The translations under genes were made by a program, and so were the position numbers. Shown piece after piece: positions 16,350 through 24,188 of a stretch of DNA of 64,000 nucleotides. The first letter of the stretch is position 1; each line of letters opens with the position of its first letter. The notes beneath the pieces were generated by a model. The model worked only from the letters and a program-made list of their open reading frames with translations. It was not told the origin of the DNA and did not search any database. The DNA comes from an uncultured Eubacteriales bacterium (GTDB lineage: Bacteria; Bacillota; Clostridia; Oscillospirales; Oscillospiraceae). The DNA lies in NCBI GenBank assembly GCA_900545515.1, contig UQZA01000005.1, positions 1 to 64,000 of the forward strand. The letters run 5' to 3'.

Positions 16350-18442
16350 ACAGAACTCTCCTTTCTCAAGCGGAAACCGGCGCTTGTGGCGCAAATGACT
16401 TTGTCCAGCAGCAACAGCAGCGCCGGAAGAATCAAGGCCACGGCCAGCATACTGATCAGGGCCCCCCGGGCCATCAGGTTACACATGGAGCTGATGAGGC
16501 TCACATTGGAGTACAGACCCACGCCGAAGGTGGCGGCAAAAAAGCCCAGGGCGCTGGCCAGAATGGAGGGCAGGGAAGTCTCCAAGGCGATGGTCACCGC
16601 CTCCTGCTTGCTCCGTCCGGCGGCCCGCTCCCCCTTATACCGGGTGGTCATCAAAATGGCATAATCCACAGTCGCGCCCAGCTGAATGGTGCTGATGCAT
16701 ATGGGGGTGATGAAGCACAGGGCATTTCCGGTGTAGTAGGGAATCCCCAAATTCACAAATACGGCAAATTCAATCACTGCCACCAGAATCACCGGCAGGG
16801 AAACGCTCTTCAGCACCAGGGCGATGATGACAAAAATGGCCACAATGGAAATGGCGCTCACCACGGAAAAGTCGTGATCCGTCACCTCAATTAGATCCTT
16901 AGTACAGGGAGCCTCGCCAATGAGCATGGCGCTTGGATCGTACCGCTTTAAAATGGCATTGATTGCATCAATCTGCCGGTTGCATTCCTCGGTGGAGACT
17001 TGGTAGGAGGAGTTCACCAGCATCAGCTGATACCGGTCGCCCTTCAAAATTTCCACCACCTCCTGAGGCAGCAGCTCCTGGGGAATGGCGCTGCCCACCA
17101 AAGAGTCCAGGCCCAGAGCCTGCTCCACACCGTCTAGGTTCCCTACCTCCTGGAGCATTTGCCTGGCTTGCTTAGGCTCCAGATTGGTGTCAGCCAGGAT
17201 CATATGGGTGGAGGCCACGCCGAATTCTTCCGTCAACTTCTCGTTAGCCTCCAGGAAGGGCATATCCGATGGGTCCATTCCCTCACTGGAAAAAATCTTG
17301 GTGAAATCGTAAAACACCGGAGTCCGACTGTAACCCACTGCGGCCGGAACCAGCAGCACAGCGAAGATCACCAGGAACACCCAGGCATGCTTCACAATAC
17401 CCCGGGAGAGCTGATGGAGGTTGGGAAGCAGCGCCCTGTGCCGGGTCTTTTGCAAGGGCTTATCCAGCAGAAGAATCATGGCCGGCAGAATGGTCACGCT
17501 GCCCAGAACCCCCAGCACCACGCCCTTGGCCATGACGATCCCCAGGTCCCGGCCCATGGTGTAGCTCATAAAGCACAGGGCTATAAAGCCGGCGATGGTG
17601 GTGATGGAGCTTCCGGTTACGGAGGTGATGGTCCGGGCAATGGCCTCCGCCATGGCCTTTTTATGGTCCTCCTGGGTGGCCAGCTGCTCGCAGTAGCTGT
17701 GCCACAGAAAAATGGAATAGTCCATGGTAACCGCCAGCTGCAGCACCGCCGCCAGGGCCTTGGTGATGTAAGAGATTTCACCCAGGAAGTAGTTGCTGCC
17801 CATATTCAGGAGAATGGCCACGCCAATGGAGGCCAAGAACACAAAAGGGGCCAACCAGGAGTCCAGAAGAAGCACCATTACCAGGCACGCACAGGCCACT
17901 GCCAGGGCCACATAGGTGGCCTCCTCCCCCTCGCTCAGGTTCCGCAGGTCCGTCACCATGGCCGACAGGCCCGAGACGAAGCACTGCTTCCCCGCCAAGG
18001 TCCGGATTTGCGTCACCGCCTCCATGGTCTCGTCTGCGGAAGTGGCCGTGTCGAAAAATACTGCCATCATGGTGGCATCTCCGGCATTGAACACGCCGTA
18101 AATTTCATCCGGCAGCATCTCCTTCGGGACGGACAGGTCCAAAATGCTGTCATACCACAGAACTGACTCCACATGGTCCACCCCGCTGATTTTCTCCCGC
18201 AGGGCCGCCACATCCCGGTCTGGCATTCCCTCTACAATGACAAAGGAAAAGGCCCCCTTGCCAAAGTCCTCCAGGAGAATGTTCTGCCCCTGCACCGTCT
18301 CCATGTCGCCGGGCAGGTAGTCCAGCATATCATAGTTAATGCGGGTGGCAGCCATCCCCAGGACCGAGGGAATCAGGAGCAGCAGGGCAAGCACCAGAAT
18401 GAGCACCCGATGCTTTACCACCGCGTTTCCAAACTTTCTCAT
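16346..18442 (-). CDS. MMPL/RND-family membrane transporter
   Basis: A 698-residue protein with the twofold repeat of the MMPL/RND superfamily: one transmembrane helix, an extracytoplasmic domain, then five helices, and the same again. Characteristic motifs include LAAVLQLAVTMDYSIFLWHSY in the first half and TIQLGATVDYAILMTTRYK in the second, each with the conserved Asp-Tyr pair of proton-coupled transporters. The substrate is unknown; relatives move lipids or hydrophobic drugs. The ATG at 18442 follows AAAGGA at 7 nt, and the longer frame to 18607 has no support. It lies between a TetR gene and the coupled repeat-protein gene. Confidence 0.9.
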   Translation of the reverse strand: MRKFGNAVVKHRVLILVLALLLLIPSVLGMAATRINYDMLDYLPGDMETVQGQNILLEDFGKGAFSFVIVEGMPDRDVAALREKISGVDHVESVLWYDSILDLSVPKEMLPDEIYGVFNAGDATMMAVFFDTATSADETMEAVTQIRTLAGKQCFVSGLSAMVTDLRNLSEGEEATYVALAVACACLVMVLLLDSWLAPFVFLASIGVAILLNMGSNYFLGEISYITKALAAVLQLAVTMDYSIFLWHSYCEQLATQEDHKKAMAEAIARTITSVTGSSITTIAGFIALCFMSYTMGRDLGIVMAKGVVLGVLGSVTILPAMILLLDKPLQKTRHRALLPNLHQLSRGIVKHAWVFLVIFAVLLVPAAVGYSRTPVFYDFTKIFSSEGMDPSDMPFLEANEKLTEEFGVASTHMILADTNLEPKQARQMLQEVGNLDGVEQALGLDSLVGSAIPQELLPQEVVEILKGDRYQLMLVNSSYQVSTEECNRQIDAINAILKRYDPSAMLIGEAPCTKDLIEVTDHDFSVVSAISIVAIFVIIALVLKSVSLPVILVAVIEFAVFVNLGIPYYTGNALCFITPICISTIQLGATVDYAILMTTRYKGERAAGRSKQEAVTIALETSLPSILASALGFFAATFGVGLYSNVSLISSMCNLMARGALISMLAVALILPALLLLLDKVICATSAGFRLRKESSV

Positions 18443-18531
18443 AGAATCATCCTTTCTGGATTTCGGTTTGCCCCCATAGCATAACAAACCTGCTGCCTCC
18501 AAAAAATAGGCACAAAGCCAAAGTGCCCAAA

Positions 18532-18560
18532 TTTGGGACAGTTCCCAAAACTGTCCCAAA
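18532..18560. promoter_or_regulatory. 29-bp palindrome, likely TetR operator
   Basis: TTTGGGACAGTT and AACTGTCCCAAA form perfect 12-bp arms around five bases. It lies in the 184-bp gap between the TetR stop and the MMPL start. No T-run follows on the minus strand, which argues for an operator and against a terminator. A partial half-site (TTTGGGCACTTT on the minus strand) is adjacent. Confidence 0.6.
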
Positions 18561-18626
18561 GTAAAACAGCTGCCCTGCAGTCCCATTACCTGCAAGGCAG
18601 CATACAATATACTTCAAAATCTGAGC

Positions 18627-19187
18627 CTATCCATTGGCTATGCTGTTTTCCAGAGCCCGGCGGATATTGCCCTCCAGCAGGACGCCGATGCGGCGGATGA
18701 CGGCGGACAAATCCTCCTTCATCCCCTGCTCCAGCCAGTCGGAGACCACCCCCACCAGAGCGTGCTTGTAGAAATCCACCAAAATGCGCCGATCCTCCAG
18801 GGACACCGGCAGGCCGGCAGACAGCTCCCGGACCACATCGGTCAGGATGAAGTCCCCCAGGCGCAGGAAATACCGGGTTACATAGGCCCTGGCGTTGGAG
18901 TTGAATACATGATAGGCCGCCCGCCGGTGTTCCAGCACAAAGGCAATGGCGTCCAGGAAGCCCTCCTGCCAGAGGTCGAAGGCGTGGTGGGCCTCTATAA
19001 TCTTTTCCGCCTCCTCCTGGAGCAGTTCCTCCAAAAGGGCGTACAAATCCTGATAATAGTAATAAAACGTATTGCGGTTCATACCGCACCGGTCCACCAG
19101 GTCCTTGACGGTGATTTTATCCAAAGACTCCTGCTCCAGCATGGCAAGGAAGGTCTCTTGGATTCGTTTTTTGGTCCGCTGTGCCAT
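18627..19187 (-). CDS. TetR/AcrR-family transcriptional regulator
   Basis: A 186-residue protein. The N-terminal helix-turn-helix reads TKKRIQETFLAML...ITVKDLVDRCGMNRNTFYYYYQD (about residues 4-46), typical of TetR proteins; the rest is helical and should bind a ligand or partner. The start at 19187 is 20 nt after the recQ stop. The longer open frame to 19838 only reads through recQ in another frame. It most likely represses the MMPL/repeat-protein unit downstream through the palindrome at 18532. Confidence 0.9.
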   Translation of the reverse strand: MAQRTKKRIQETFLAMLEQESLDKITVKDLVDRCGMNRNTFYYYYQDLYALLEELLQEEAEKIIEAHHAFDLWQEGFLDAIAFVLEHRRAAYHVFNSNARAYVTRYFLRLGDFILTDVVRELSAGLPVSLEDRRILVDFYKHALVGVVSDWLEQGMKEDLSAVIRRIGVLLEGNIRRALENSIANG

Positions 19188-19207
19188 AGGCTCTCCCGTC
19201 CCCCAGG

Positions 19208-21034
19208 CTAAATTTCCAGGTACTCCCGGATCACATCCAAAAAAGCCGCGCCATAGCGGGCCGCCTTCACTGAGCCCACGCCGGAGACCTCCAGAAGCCC
19301 CTCCATGGTGGTAGGCAGCTTCACCGCCATATCGGCCAGGGTGGCGTTGGAGAAGATGATATAGGCAGGTACCCCTTCGGCCTGGGCCAGCCGGGTGCGC
19401 AGAGCCTTCAGCTCGCCCATGAGTGGGCCCACCGGCTCCGCCGCCTCTGTCCTGGGCAGTACCGGGGCCTGCTGGGTGGGAGCCGGGAAGGACGCCAGCA
19501 CCCGCTCCCCCTGAAATAGCACCTGCCGGGCCTGAGCCGTGAGATGCACCACGGGAAACTCCGTCTTTGTGACCACCAGATATCCCCGCTCCACCAGGCA
19601 GTCCACATAGGCCTGCACCTGCTCCCGTGGCACCTCCCGGAGGATGCCATAGGTGGGCAGGGTGTCCAGCTTCAGGCTCAAAACCCGCTGGTTCCGGCTG
19701 CCCCGAAGCATGTGGATCACCTGGGCCACCCCCAGGCCATAGGGGTACATCCGTTCCACCCGGGCCACCCCGGAGAGAATCTTCTGGGCCTCTACGGTGA
19801 TGTCCCGCTCCACGAAATTTCCCTGGCAGCTGCTGCAATTGCCGCAGGGCTCCGCCAGATGCTCCCCGAAGTAGTCCAGCAGGTATTGCCGGAGGCAGGC
19901 GGTGGTCTTGCAGTAGCCCACCATCTGGTCCAGCCGCTCCAGATCCCGGGTCTGAAGACGGGTGCGCTCTTCCGGGGACGTCTCCTCATTTTCACCCGCG
20001 TTCAGGATGAGAAACTTTGCCGTTTGCACATCCTTCGGCGCGTAGAGCAGGATGCAATCCGCCGGTTCTCCGTCCCGGCCCGCCCGGCCCGCCTCCTGGT
20101 AGTAGCTCTCCAGGTTCTTAGGCATATTGTAGTGTACCACATAGCCCACGTTGGATTTGTCGATTCCCATGCCAAAGGCATTGGTGGCCACCATGATCCG
20201 GCGCCGGTCATAGACGAAGTCCTCCTGGTTTTCCTGCCGCTCCTGATCCGGCAGCCCCGCGTGATAGCGGGTGGCGGAAAAGCCCCGGTCCTGGAGCAGC
20301 TGGCACACGGACTCCACATTTTTCCGGGTGGCGCAGTAGACAATGCCGCTCTTTTCCCCCTGCTCTTTGACAAATTCCAGGAGCCAGGCGTCTTTGTCCC
20401 GGGGGCGAACCACGCCGAAGTACAGGTTGGGCCGGTCGAAGCCGGTGGTCACAATCTCCGGGGCCCGGAGGCCCAGCATTTGGATGATGTCCGCCTTTAC
20501 CTGAGCCGTGGCTGTGGCGGTAAAAGCACCCATCACAGGCCTCGCCGGAAGCTGCTCCAAAAATTCCGGGATCTTCAAGTAACTGGGCCGAAAATCCTGG
20601 CCCCACTGGGACACGCAGTGTGCTTCATCCACCGCCACCAGGGAAACAGTAGTTCTAGCCAAGGCCGCCAGAAAGGCCGGCGCCGTCAGCCGCTCCGGGG
20701 CCACATACAGCAGCTTGTAAATCCCCCGCCGGATTCCCTGAAGCACCTCCTGATACGCCTCCAGGTCCAGGGCGGAGTTCAGATAAGCCCCAGGGACTCC
20801 CGCCTGATTGAGGGCAGCCACCTGGTCGGCCATCAGGGAGATGAGGGGGGAGATCACCAATGTCATCCCCTCCATGGCAAGCGCCGGAATCTGGTAGCAC
20901 ATCGACTTTCCCGCGCCTGTGGGCATCACACCCAACACATCCCGTCCGGAGAGCAGCCCGTCAATCAGAGTCTCCTGCCCGGGCCGGAACGCACTGTGGC
21001 CGAAATACCGCTTCAACAATTCCCTTGGCTCCAA
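19208..21034 (-). CDS. recQ: ATP-dependent DNA helicase RecQ
   Basis: A 608-residue RecQ helicase that unwinds DNA 3' to 5' in recombination and repair. Visible parts: Walker A PTGAGKS (38-44), DEAH box starting at Asp136 with the RecQ-specific CVSQWGQDFRPSY extension, motif VI region QEAGRAGRDGEPADC, zinc-binding CRQYLLDYF..CGNCSSC, winged helix, and a C-terminal HRDC domain (last ~80 residues). The TTG start at 21034 has GAGGGGG at 8 nt. It is followed closely by the TetR gene. Confidence 0.96.
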   Translation of the reverse strand: MEPRELLKRYFGHSAFRPGQETLIDGLLSGRDVLGVMPTGAGKSMCYQIPALAMEGMTLVISPLISLMADQVAALNQAGVPGAYLNSALDLEAYQEVLQGIRRGIYKLLYVAPERLTAPAFLAALARTTVSLVAVDEAHCVSQWGQDFRPSYLKIPEFLEQLPARPVMGAFTATATAQVKADIIQMLGLRAPEIVTTGFDRPNLYFGVVRPRDKDAWLLEFVKEQGEKSGIVYCATRKNVESVCQLLQDRGFSATRYHAGLPDQERQENQEDFVYDRRRIMVATNAFGMGIDKSNVGYVVHYNMPKNLESYYQEAGRAGRDGEPADCILLYAPKDVQTAKFLILNAGENEETSPEERTRLQTRDLERLDQMVGYCKTTACLRQYLLDYFGEHLAEPCGNCSSCQGNFVERDITVEAQKILSGVARVERMYPYGLGVAQVIHMLRGSRNQRVLSLKLDTLPTYGILREVPREQVQAYVDCLVERGYLVVTKTEFPVVHLTAQARQVLFQGERVLASFPAPTQQAPVLPRTEAAEPVGPLMGELKALRTRLAQAEGVPAYIIFSNATLADMAVKLPTTMEGLLEVSGVGSVKAARYGAAFLDVIREYLEI

Positions 21035-21202
21035 TGTTTATCCCCCTCGCCTCGCCCATCTGCAAGCATTTTGGCTGTATCATAGCACAAATTCTGACAG
21101 AATACCAGAGGGAGATCCATATCCGGCGGGGCAAACCCGGACCAACTTGCAGGCTGGTACGAATTTGCCCGGGCCGGGAGCCAGGGCCAGCCTCTTCTGC
21201 CG

Positions 21203-21230
21203 GTGCAGTCAGGAGGCCGCACCCCACTTT
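21203..21230 (-). repeat. Dispersed extragenic repeat, partial inverted copy
   Basis: The minus strand reads GTGGGGTGCGGCCTCC, matching the core of the repeat at 3142 and 7933. It lies in the 477-bp gap 21035-21511, in which I see no gene, only this copy and two hairpins. Confidence 0.35.
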
Positions 21231-21403
21231 GGATCTGTGTGATCAAAACCTGGAAAATCAGGCCGTCCGCTCCTTCGTTGTACGCCCATGCATCGGGGGA
21301 GGCGCCGAGCAAGCCGAGGCGGACGCAGCGTAGCGGCCACTGCCAGGGCTGAAAAATGGGCGCGTTGCGAAATAGCGTTTTCTAAAATGATCCCTAATAT
21401 TTT

Positions 21404-21441
21404 AGCGGGAGAAGACACGGATTTCTGTGTTTTCTCCCGCT
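21404..21441. terminator. Strong hairpin downstream of the Spo0A-like gene
   Basis: AGCGGGAGAAGACAC pairs with GTGTTTTCTCCCGCT (15-bp arms with one G-T pair, 8-nt loop). There is no T-run on either side, so termination is uncertain. Confidence 0.4.
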
Positions 21442-21460
21442 ATCTTTCACTTTAAGAACG

Positions 21461-21496
21461 GGGTCTGTTGCAAAAAGCCCATTTTACAACAGACCC
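21461..21496 (-). terminator. Hairpin after the first Spo0A-like gene
   Basis: GGGTCTGTTG pairs with CAACAGACCC (10-bp arms, 16-nt loop) about 16 nt after the stop codon at 21512. The T-run is weak. A similar CTGTTGCAAA hairpin follows metG and a CTGCTGCAAA version follows the second Spo0A-like gene. Confidence 0.5.
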
Positions 21497-21511
21497 AAGC
21501 CGGTTTGCGCC

Positions 21512-21844
21512 TCACGCTCCTTTCTTCTGCGCGGACAGGTGCCTGCAGAGCATCCACACGAAGTCCCCAGCAGTGGGGGGCCCGGTGAGCTCTCGCTGGG
21601 CAATCTGACTGACCAATTTAGAATTGGTGTCCCAAGCCCGGTTTGCAGTTGCCCGCAGATTCCGTTCTACCGCAGCACTGCTGCAGCTGCACCGGAGCGC
21701 CACTGCAGGGTACAACCATTTGGTCAGCATTTGCAGCTTCTCTGGCTCCTGCCGACCGATGGCTACGGCCACTGCAGTGATATGATAGCCGCGCTGTGTT
21801 GGGTAAACTCCAAGTTGATACAGTATGTCATCCAAGTCGCTCAA
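21512..21844 (-). CDS. Stand-alone Spo0A effector-domain-like DNA-binding protein (copy 1)
   Basis: A 110-residue protein that aligns by eye along its length with the C-terminal DNA-binding domain of the sporulation master regulator Spo0A: GVYPTQRGYHIT, then EKLQMLTKWLYPAVA, VERNLRATANRAW and PTAGDFVWML, matching Spo0A landmarks GY, LYP, VERAIRHAIEVAW and PTNSEFIAM. No receiver domain is present. The start is a TTG at 21844 with GGAGGG 6 nt upstream; longer frames lack a ribosome binding site. It is divergent from the phosphoribosyltransferase-like gene at 22162. It could bind DNA without phosphorylation control. A paralogue lies at 62441. Confidence 0.8.
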   Translation of the reverse strand: MSDLDDILYQLGVYPTQRGYHITAVAVAIGRQEPEKLQMLTKWLYPAVALRCSCSSAAVERNLRATANRAWDTNSKLVSQIAQRELTGPPTAGDFVWMLCRHLSAQKKGA

Positions 21845-21924
21845 AGTGTTCCCTCCTCTTCTCTTTCTTACAATTATAATGAGGGAAAAGCATTTTTCAA
21901 TATGTCCGTGAATATTCGTGTGCC

Positions 21925-21944
21925 TTCGACGAAATTCTTCGAAA
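21925..21944. promoter_or_regulatory. Spo0A-box-like sites between divergent genes
   Basis: TTCGACG and TTCGAAA lie 13 bp apart (start to start). The Spo0A box is TGTCGAA, or TTCGACA on the other strand, so these match 6 and 5 of 7 bases. They lie upstream of the Spo0A-like gene, which could bind them; this is inference. Confidence 0.3.
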
Positions 21945-22068
21945 ATGGACAGAATCCTCTGGCAGATTGCCGGAAGTCGTTGGGTTGCGTGCTGTAACTT
22001 TCGGCAAATTAAACAAAAATTGCGAGAAAATCTCGTCATTATGCCGAAGCAAATCTGGCAGATTGCTC

Positions 22069-22098
22069 TTGCATTTGTGGCGAAACATATTATATAAT
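22069..22098 (+). promoter_or_regulatory. Promoter of the phosphoribosyltransferase-like gene
   Basis: TTGCAT, 18 bp, TATAAT. The transcript leader that follows can form a short hairpin (AAAAGGCG at about 22103 with CGCCTTTT at about 22136) before the GGGAGG ribosome binding site. Confidence 0.6.
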
Positions 22099-22161
22099 GA
22101 AAAAAAGGCGTTTTGCACGGCGTAGACCGGGCACAGCGCCTTTTGGAACGGGAGGAAAAAT

Positions 22162-22800
22162 ATGCTGAACCTTGCCAAACTTCCTGTGCGGAAGAGCAAT
22201 GTTGCCCTGCGGGTGTCGAAGGGACACTTCGCCACCAATCACAGCCACATCAACTATCTCATTGACGTCACCTTCCAAAAGAGCCGCCTCAGTGAGGCCC
22301 AGGCAGTTGCAAAGGCCCTGGTCAAGCAATATGTCACCAGCACCATTGTAGATACCATTGTCTGTCTGGACGGCATGCAAGTGGTAGGGGCCTGCCTGGC
22401 CGAGGAGCTGACCAAGGCCGGCTTCATGTCCATCAATGCCCATCAGACGATTTACGTCATTACCCCGGAGCTCAGCAGCGAATCCCAGCTCCTCTTCCGG
22501 GAGAACCTCCAGCCTATGCTGGCAGGAAAGCATGTTTTAATCCTCATGGCCTCTGTCACCACCGGCCTGACCATCAGCCAGAGCATGGAATGTGTCCGCT
22601 ACTATGGCGGCAAGGTGGTGGGCGTCTCGGCCATCTACAGCGCCACAGATGTGGCGGCAGACGGCACCCGCATCAATGCGCTGTTTCACCTGTGGGATCT
22701 GCCGGACTATGCCAGCTACCATGCCCAGGACTGCCCCTTGTGCCGGCAGGGGATTAAAATTGACGCTGTCGTCACAGGAAACGGCTACTCCAGTCTGTGA
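22162..22800 (+). CDS. Orotate phosphoribosyltransferase-like protein with atypical PRPP loop
   Basis: A 212-residue protein with the type I phosphoribosyltransferase fold order: TIVCLDGMQVVGACLAEEL, then a loop HVLILMASVTTGLTI followed by ECVRYYGGKVVGVSAIYS. A CPLC motif near the C-terminus is seen in some orotate phosphoribosyltransferase-like proteins. In active enzymes the loop normally has two acidic residues three and four positions before TTG; here residues 129-130 are Met-Ala before Thr133-Thr134-Gly135. The protein may therefore bind nucleotides or act as a regulator without efficient catalysis. GGGAGG precedes the ATG. Monocistronic, with its own promoter and a hairpin at 22899. Confidence 0.75.
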   Translation: MLNLAKLPVRKSNVALRVSKGHFATNHSHINYLIDVTFQKSRLSEAQAVAKALVKQYVTSTIVDTIVCLDGMQVVGACLAEELTKAGFMSINAHQTIYVITPELSSESQLLFRENLQPMLAGKHVLILMASVTTGLTISQSMECVRYYGGKVVGVSAIYSATDVAADGTRINALFHLWDLPDYASYHAQDCPLCRQGIKIDAVVTGNGYSSL

Positions 22801-22898
22801 GCCGTCAAGCCTGTCTTTTGTCCGGCGGCTGTGACACCATGGACACGGGAAAAAGAATACCGCCATGGCCTGCTCAGGCAGGTACACCATACAGAATG

Positions 22899-22942
22899 AA
22901 CAGGGAGCTATCTCAAAGCGAATTTTGAGACAGCTCCCTGTT
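22899..22942. terminator. Convergent-gene hairpin terminator
   Basis: AACAGGGAGCT-TCTCAAA pairs with TTTGAGA-AGCTCCCTGTT (18 bp with one mismatched base pair). It lies between the plus-strand gene ending at 22800 and the minus-strand operon ending at 22950 and could serve both. T-runs are weak. Confidence 0.65.
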
Positions 22943-22949
22943 ATCGTAG

Positions 22950-24188
22950 CTATTTACTCAGGATTCGTGCCTTCACCGACGCCACATCATAGGCCTGGGT
23001 CAGGGCCTGGAAGGATCCGAAGTTCGCCGTGCTTTGGTACCCACGGATGACCTGCATCAGGTCCGCACAGCTGTATGCATTTTCGTAAATGCCAGTGGTA
23101 TAGCCGTACAGCTCCAGGAATTCCTCCGGACTCGTTGCCGACCAGAAGCCCTGATACAGACGAAACGCCGTCCCGCCGGGCCGGACCACATCCAAGTCCC
23201 CACCTATGGCATTGTACAGCGCCGCAAACGCCGGACCGGCCATGGAGGCGTATTTTCCCGCAATGTAGTCGATTGGAACATGACCAAAAGCATCCCGGGT
23301 CTTGATGATGTCGAAGTTCTGCCGGGAGAAGCAGTCCACCGTGCCCGTTCGAATGCTGTGCCCCAGTTCATCCTCCCGCGCCACAATGTACGGCAAAACG
23401 GTGTCAACGTTATAGGCGCACAATAACGCATCATATTCGCCAGAGGCAATGGCCTCCTTAACATTGGCTTGCCCGCTCTCCTGGGAGAAATAACCGGGGG
23501 CCACGGTAATCTCCACCTCTCCCATCTGGATAACCACCGTTGACTCCGTACCCGCGAGGGTTTCCACCGGCTCTGTGTAGGAAAACCCACCAGCCTTTGC
23601 CAGAGCTTCCAGCATTCCCTGCACCCGGGCATAGTGCATATAGTTATTCATGCTGGCGCCGCCGCTGAGGATCAGAAACTGGCGGGCGCCAATGTCCCAG
23701 AAGTAGGAGGCCATATCCCCTCCGGCCTGGGTCTCGGCTTCCGGGCCGGGGCCAATGGTACCCAGGAAATAGGGGTTATTACACACCCCATTAAAATCGC
23801 TGTCGCTTAAGGTTCCGGAGGCAAGCACATAGTACATTTCCTCCTCCCTGCAGGTTTCCAGCACCGGCTTGATATCGTTGCCGTAGAAGGAGATCACGCC
23901 TTCTGCCCCCTGCTTCTTGACAGAGCGGATAAAGTCCTGCTCCTCTTCCCCGGAGGTCAGCCGGTCGGAGAAATAAAATTCCACTGGGAACCCTTCTGCG
24001 ATGTAGTCCCGGTAGTAATTCATAAACATGGCCATTTCAGCGCTGTCCGGGTCGTAAACAGCTACGCCAATGATGAACTTCTCCGCTTCATACGGCTCTT
24101 CCCCGGCGCCCCTCTGGCAGCCAACCACAGAAAGCAGGCAACAAATGACCAGCAATAGCGCCGTAACATGACGCAAATGGGCCTTCAT
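22950..24188 (-). CDS. Periplasmic-binding-protein-type lipoprotein at the end of the ABC operon
   Basis: A 412-residue lipoprotein (lipobox SVVGC, Cys24). The mature part looks like the sugar-type periplasmic binding fold (IIGVAVYDPDSAEMAMFMNYYRDY, then KKQGAEGVISFYGNDIKPVLE, DMASYFWDIGARQFLILSGG). That is a different family from the SBP_bac_5 protein at 25964. Its start overlaps the stop of the ATPase gene (ATGA), so it belongs to the same riboswitch-controlled operon. It may be a second ligand receptor. The ligand is unknown. Confidence 0.75.
   Translation of the reverse strand: MKAHLRHVTALLLVICCLLSVVGCQRGAGEEPYEAEKFIIGVAVYDPDSAEMAMFMNYYRDYIAEGFPVEFYFSDRLTSGEEEQDFIRSVKKQGAEGVISFYGNDIKPVLETCREEEMYYVLASGTLSDSDFNGVCNNPYFLGTIGPGPEAETQAGGDMASYFWDIGARQFLILSGGASMNNYMHYARVQGMLEALAKAGGFSYTEPVETLAGTESTVVIQMGEVEITVAPGYFSQESGQANVKEAIASGEYDALLCAYNVDTVLPYIVAREDELGHSIRTGTVDCFSRQNFDIIKTRDAFGHVPIDYIAGKYASMAGPAFAALYNAIGGDLDVVRPGGTAFRLYQGFWSATSPEEFLELYGYTTGIYENAYSCADLMQVIRGYQSTANFGSFQALTQAYDVASVKARILSK

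Noticed and set aside
18627..19838. A 403-codon version of the TetR protein
   Set aside because: The first 217 codons are recQ read in another frame. The TetR helix-turn-helix begins right after an ATG at 19187.
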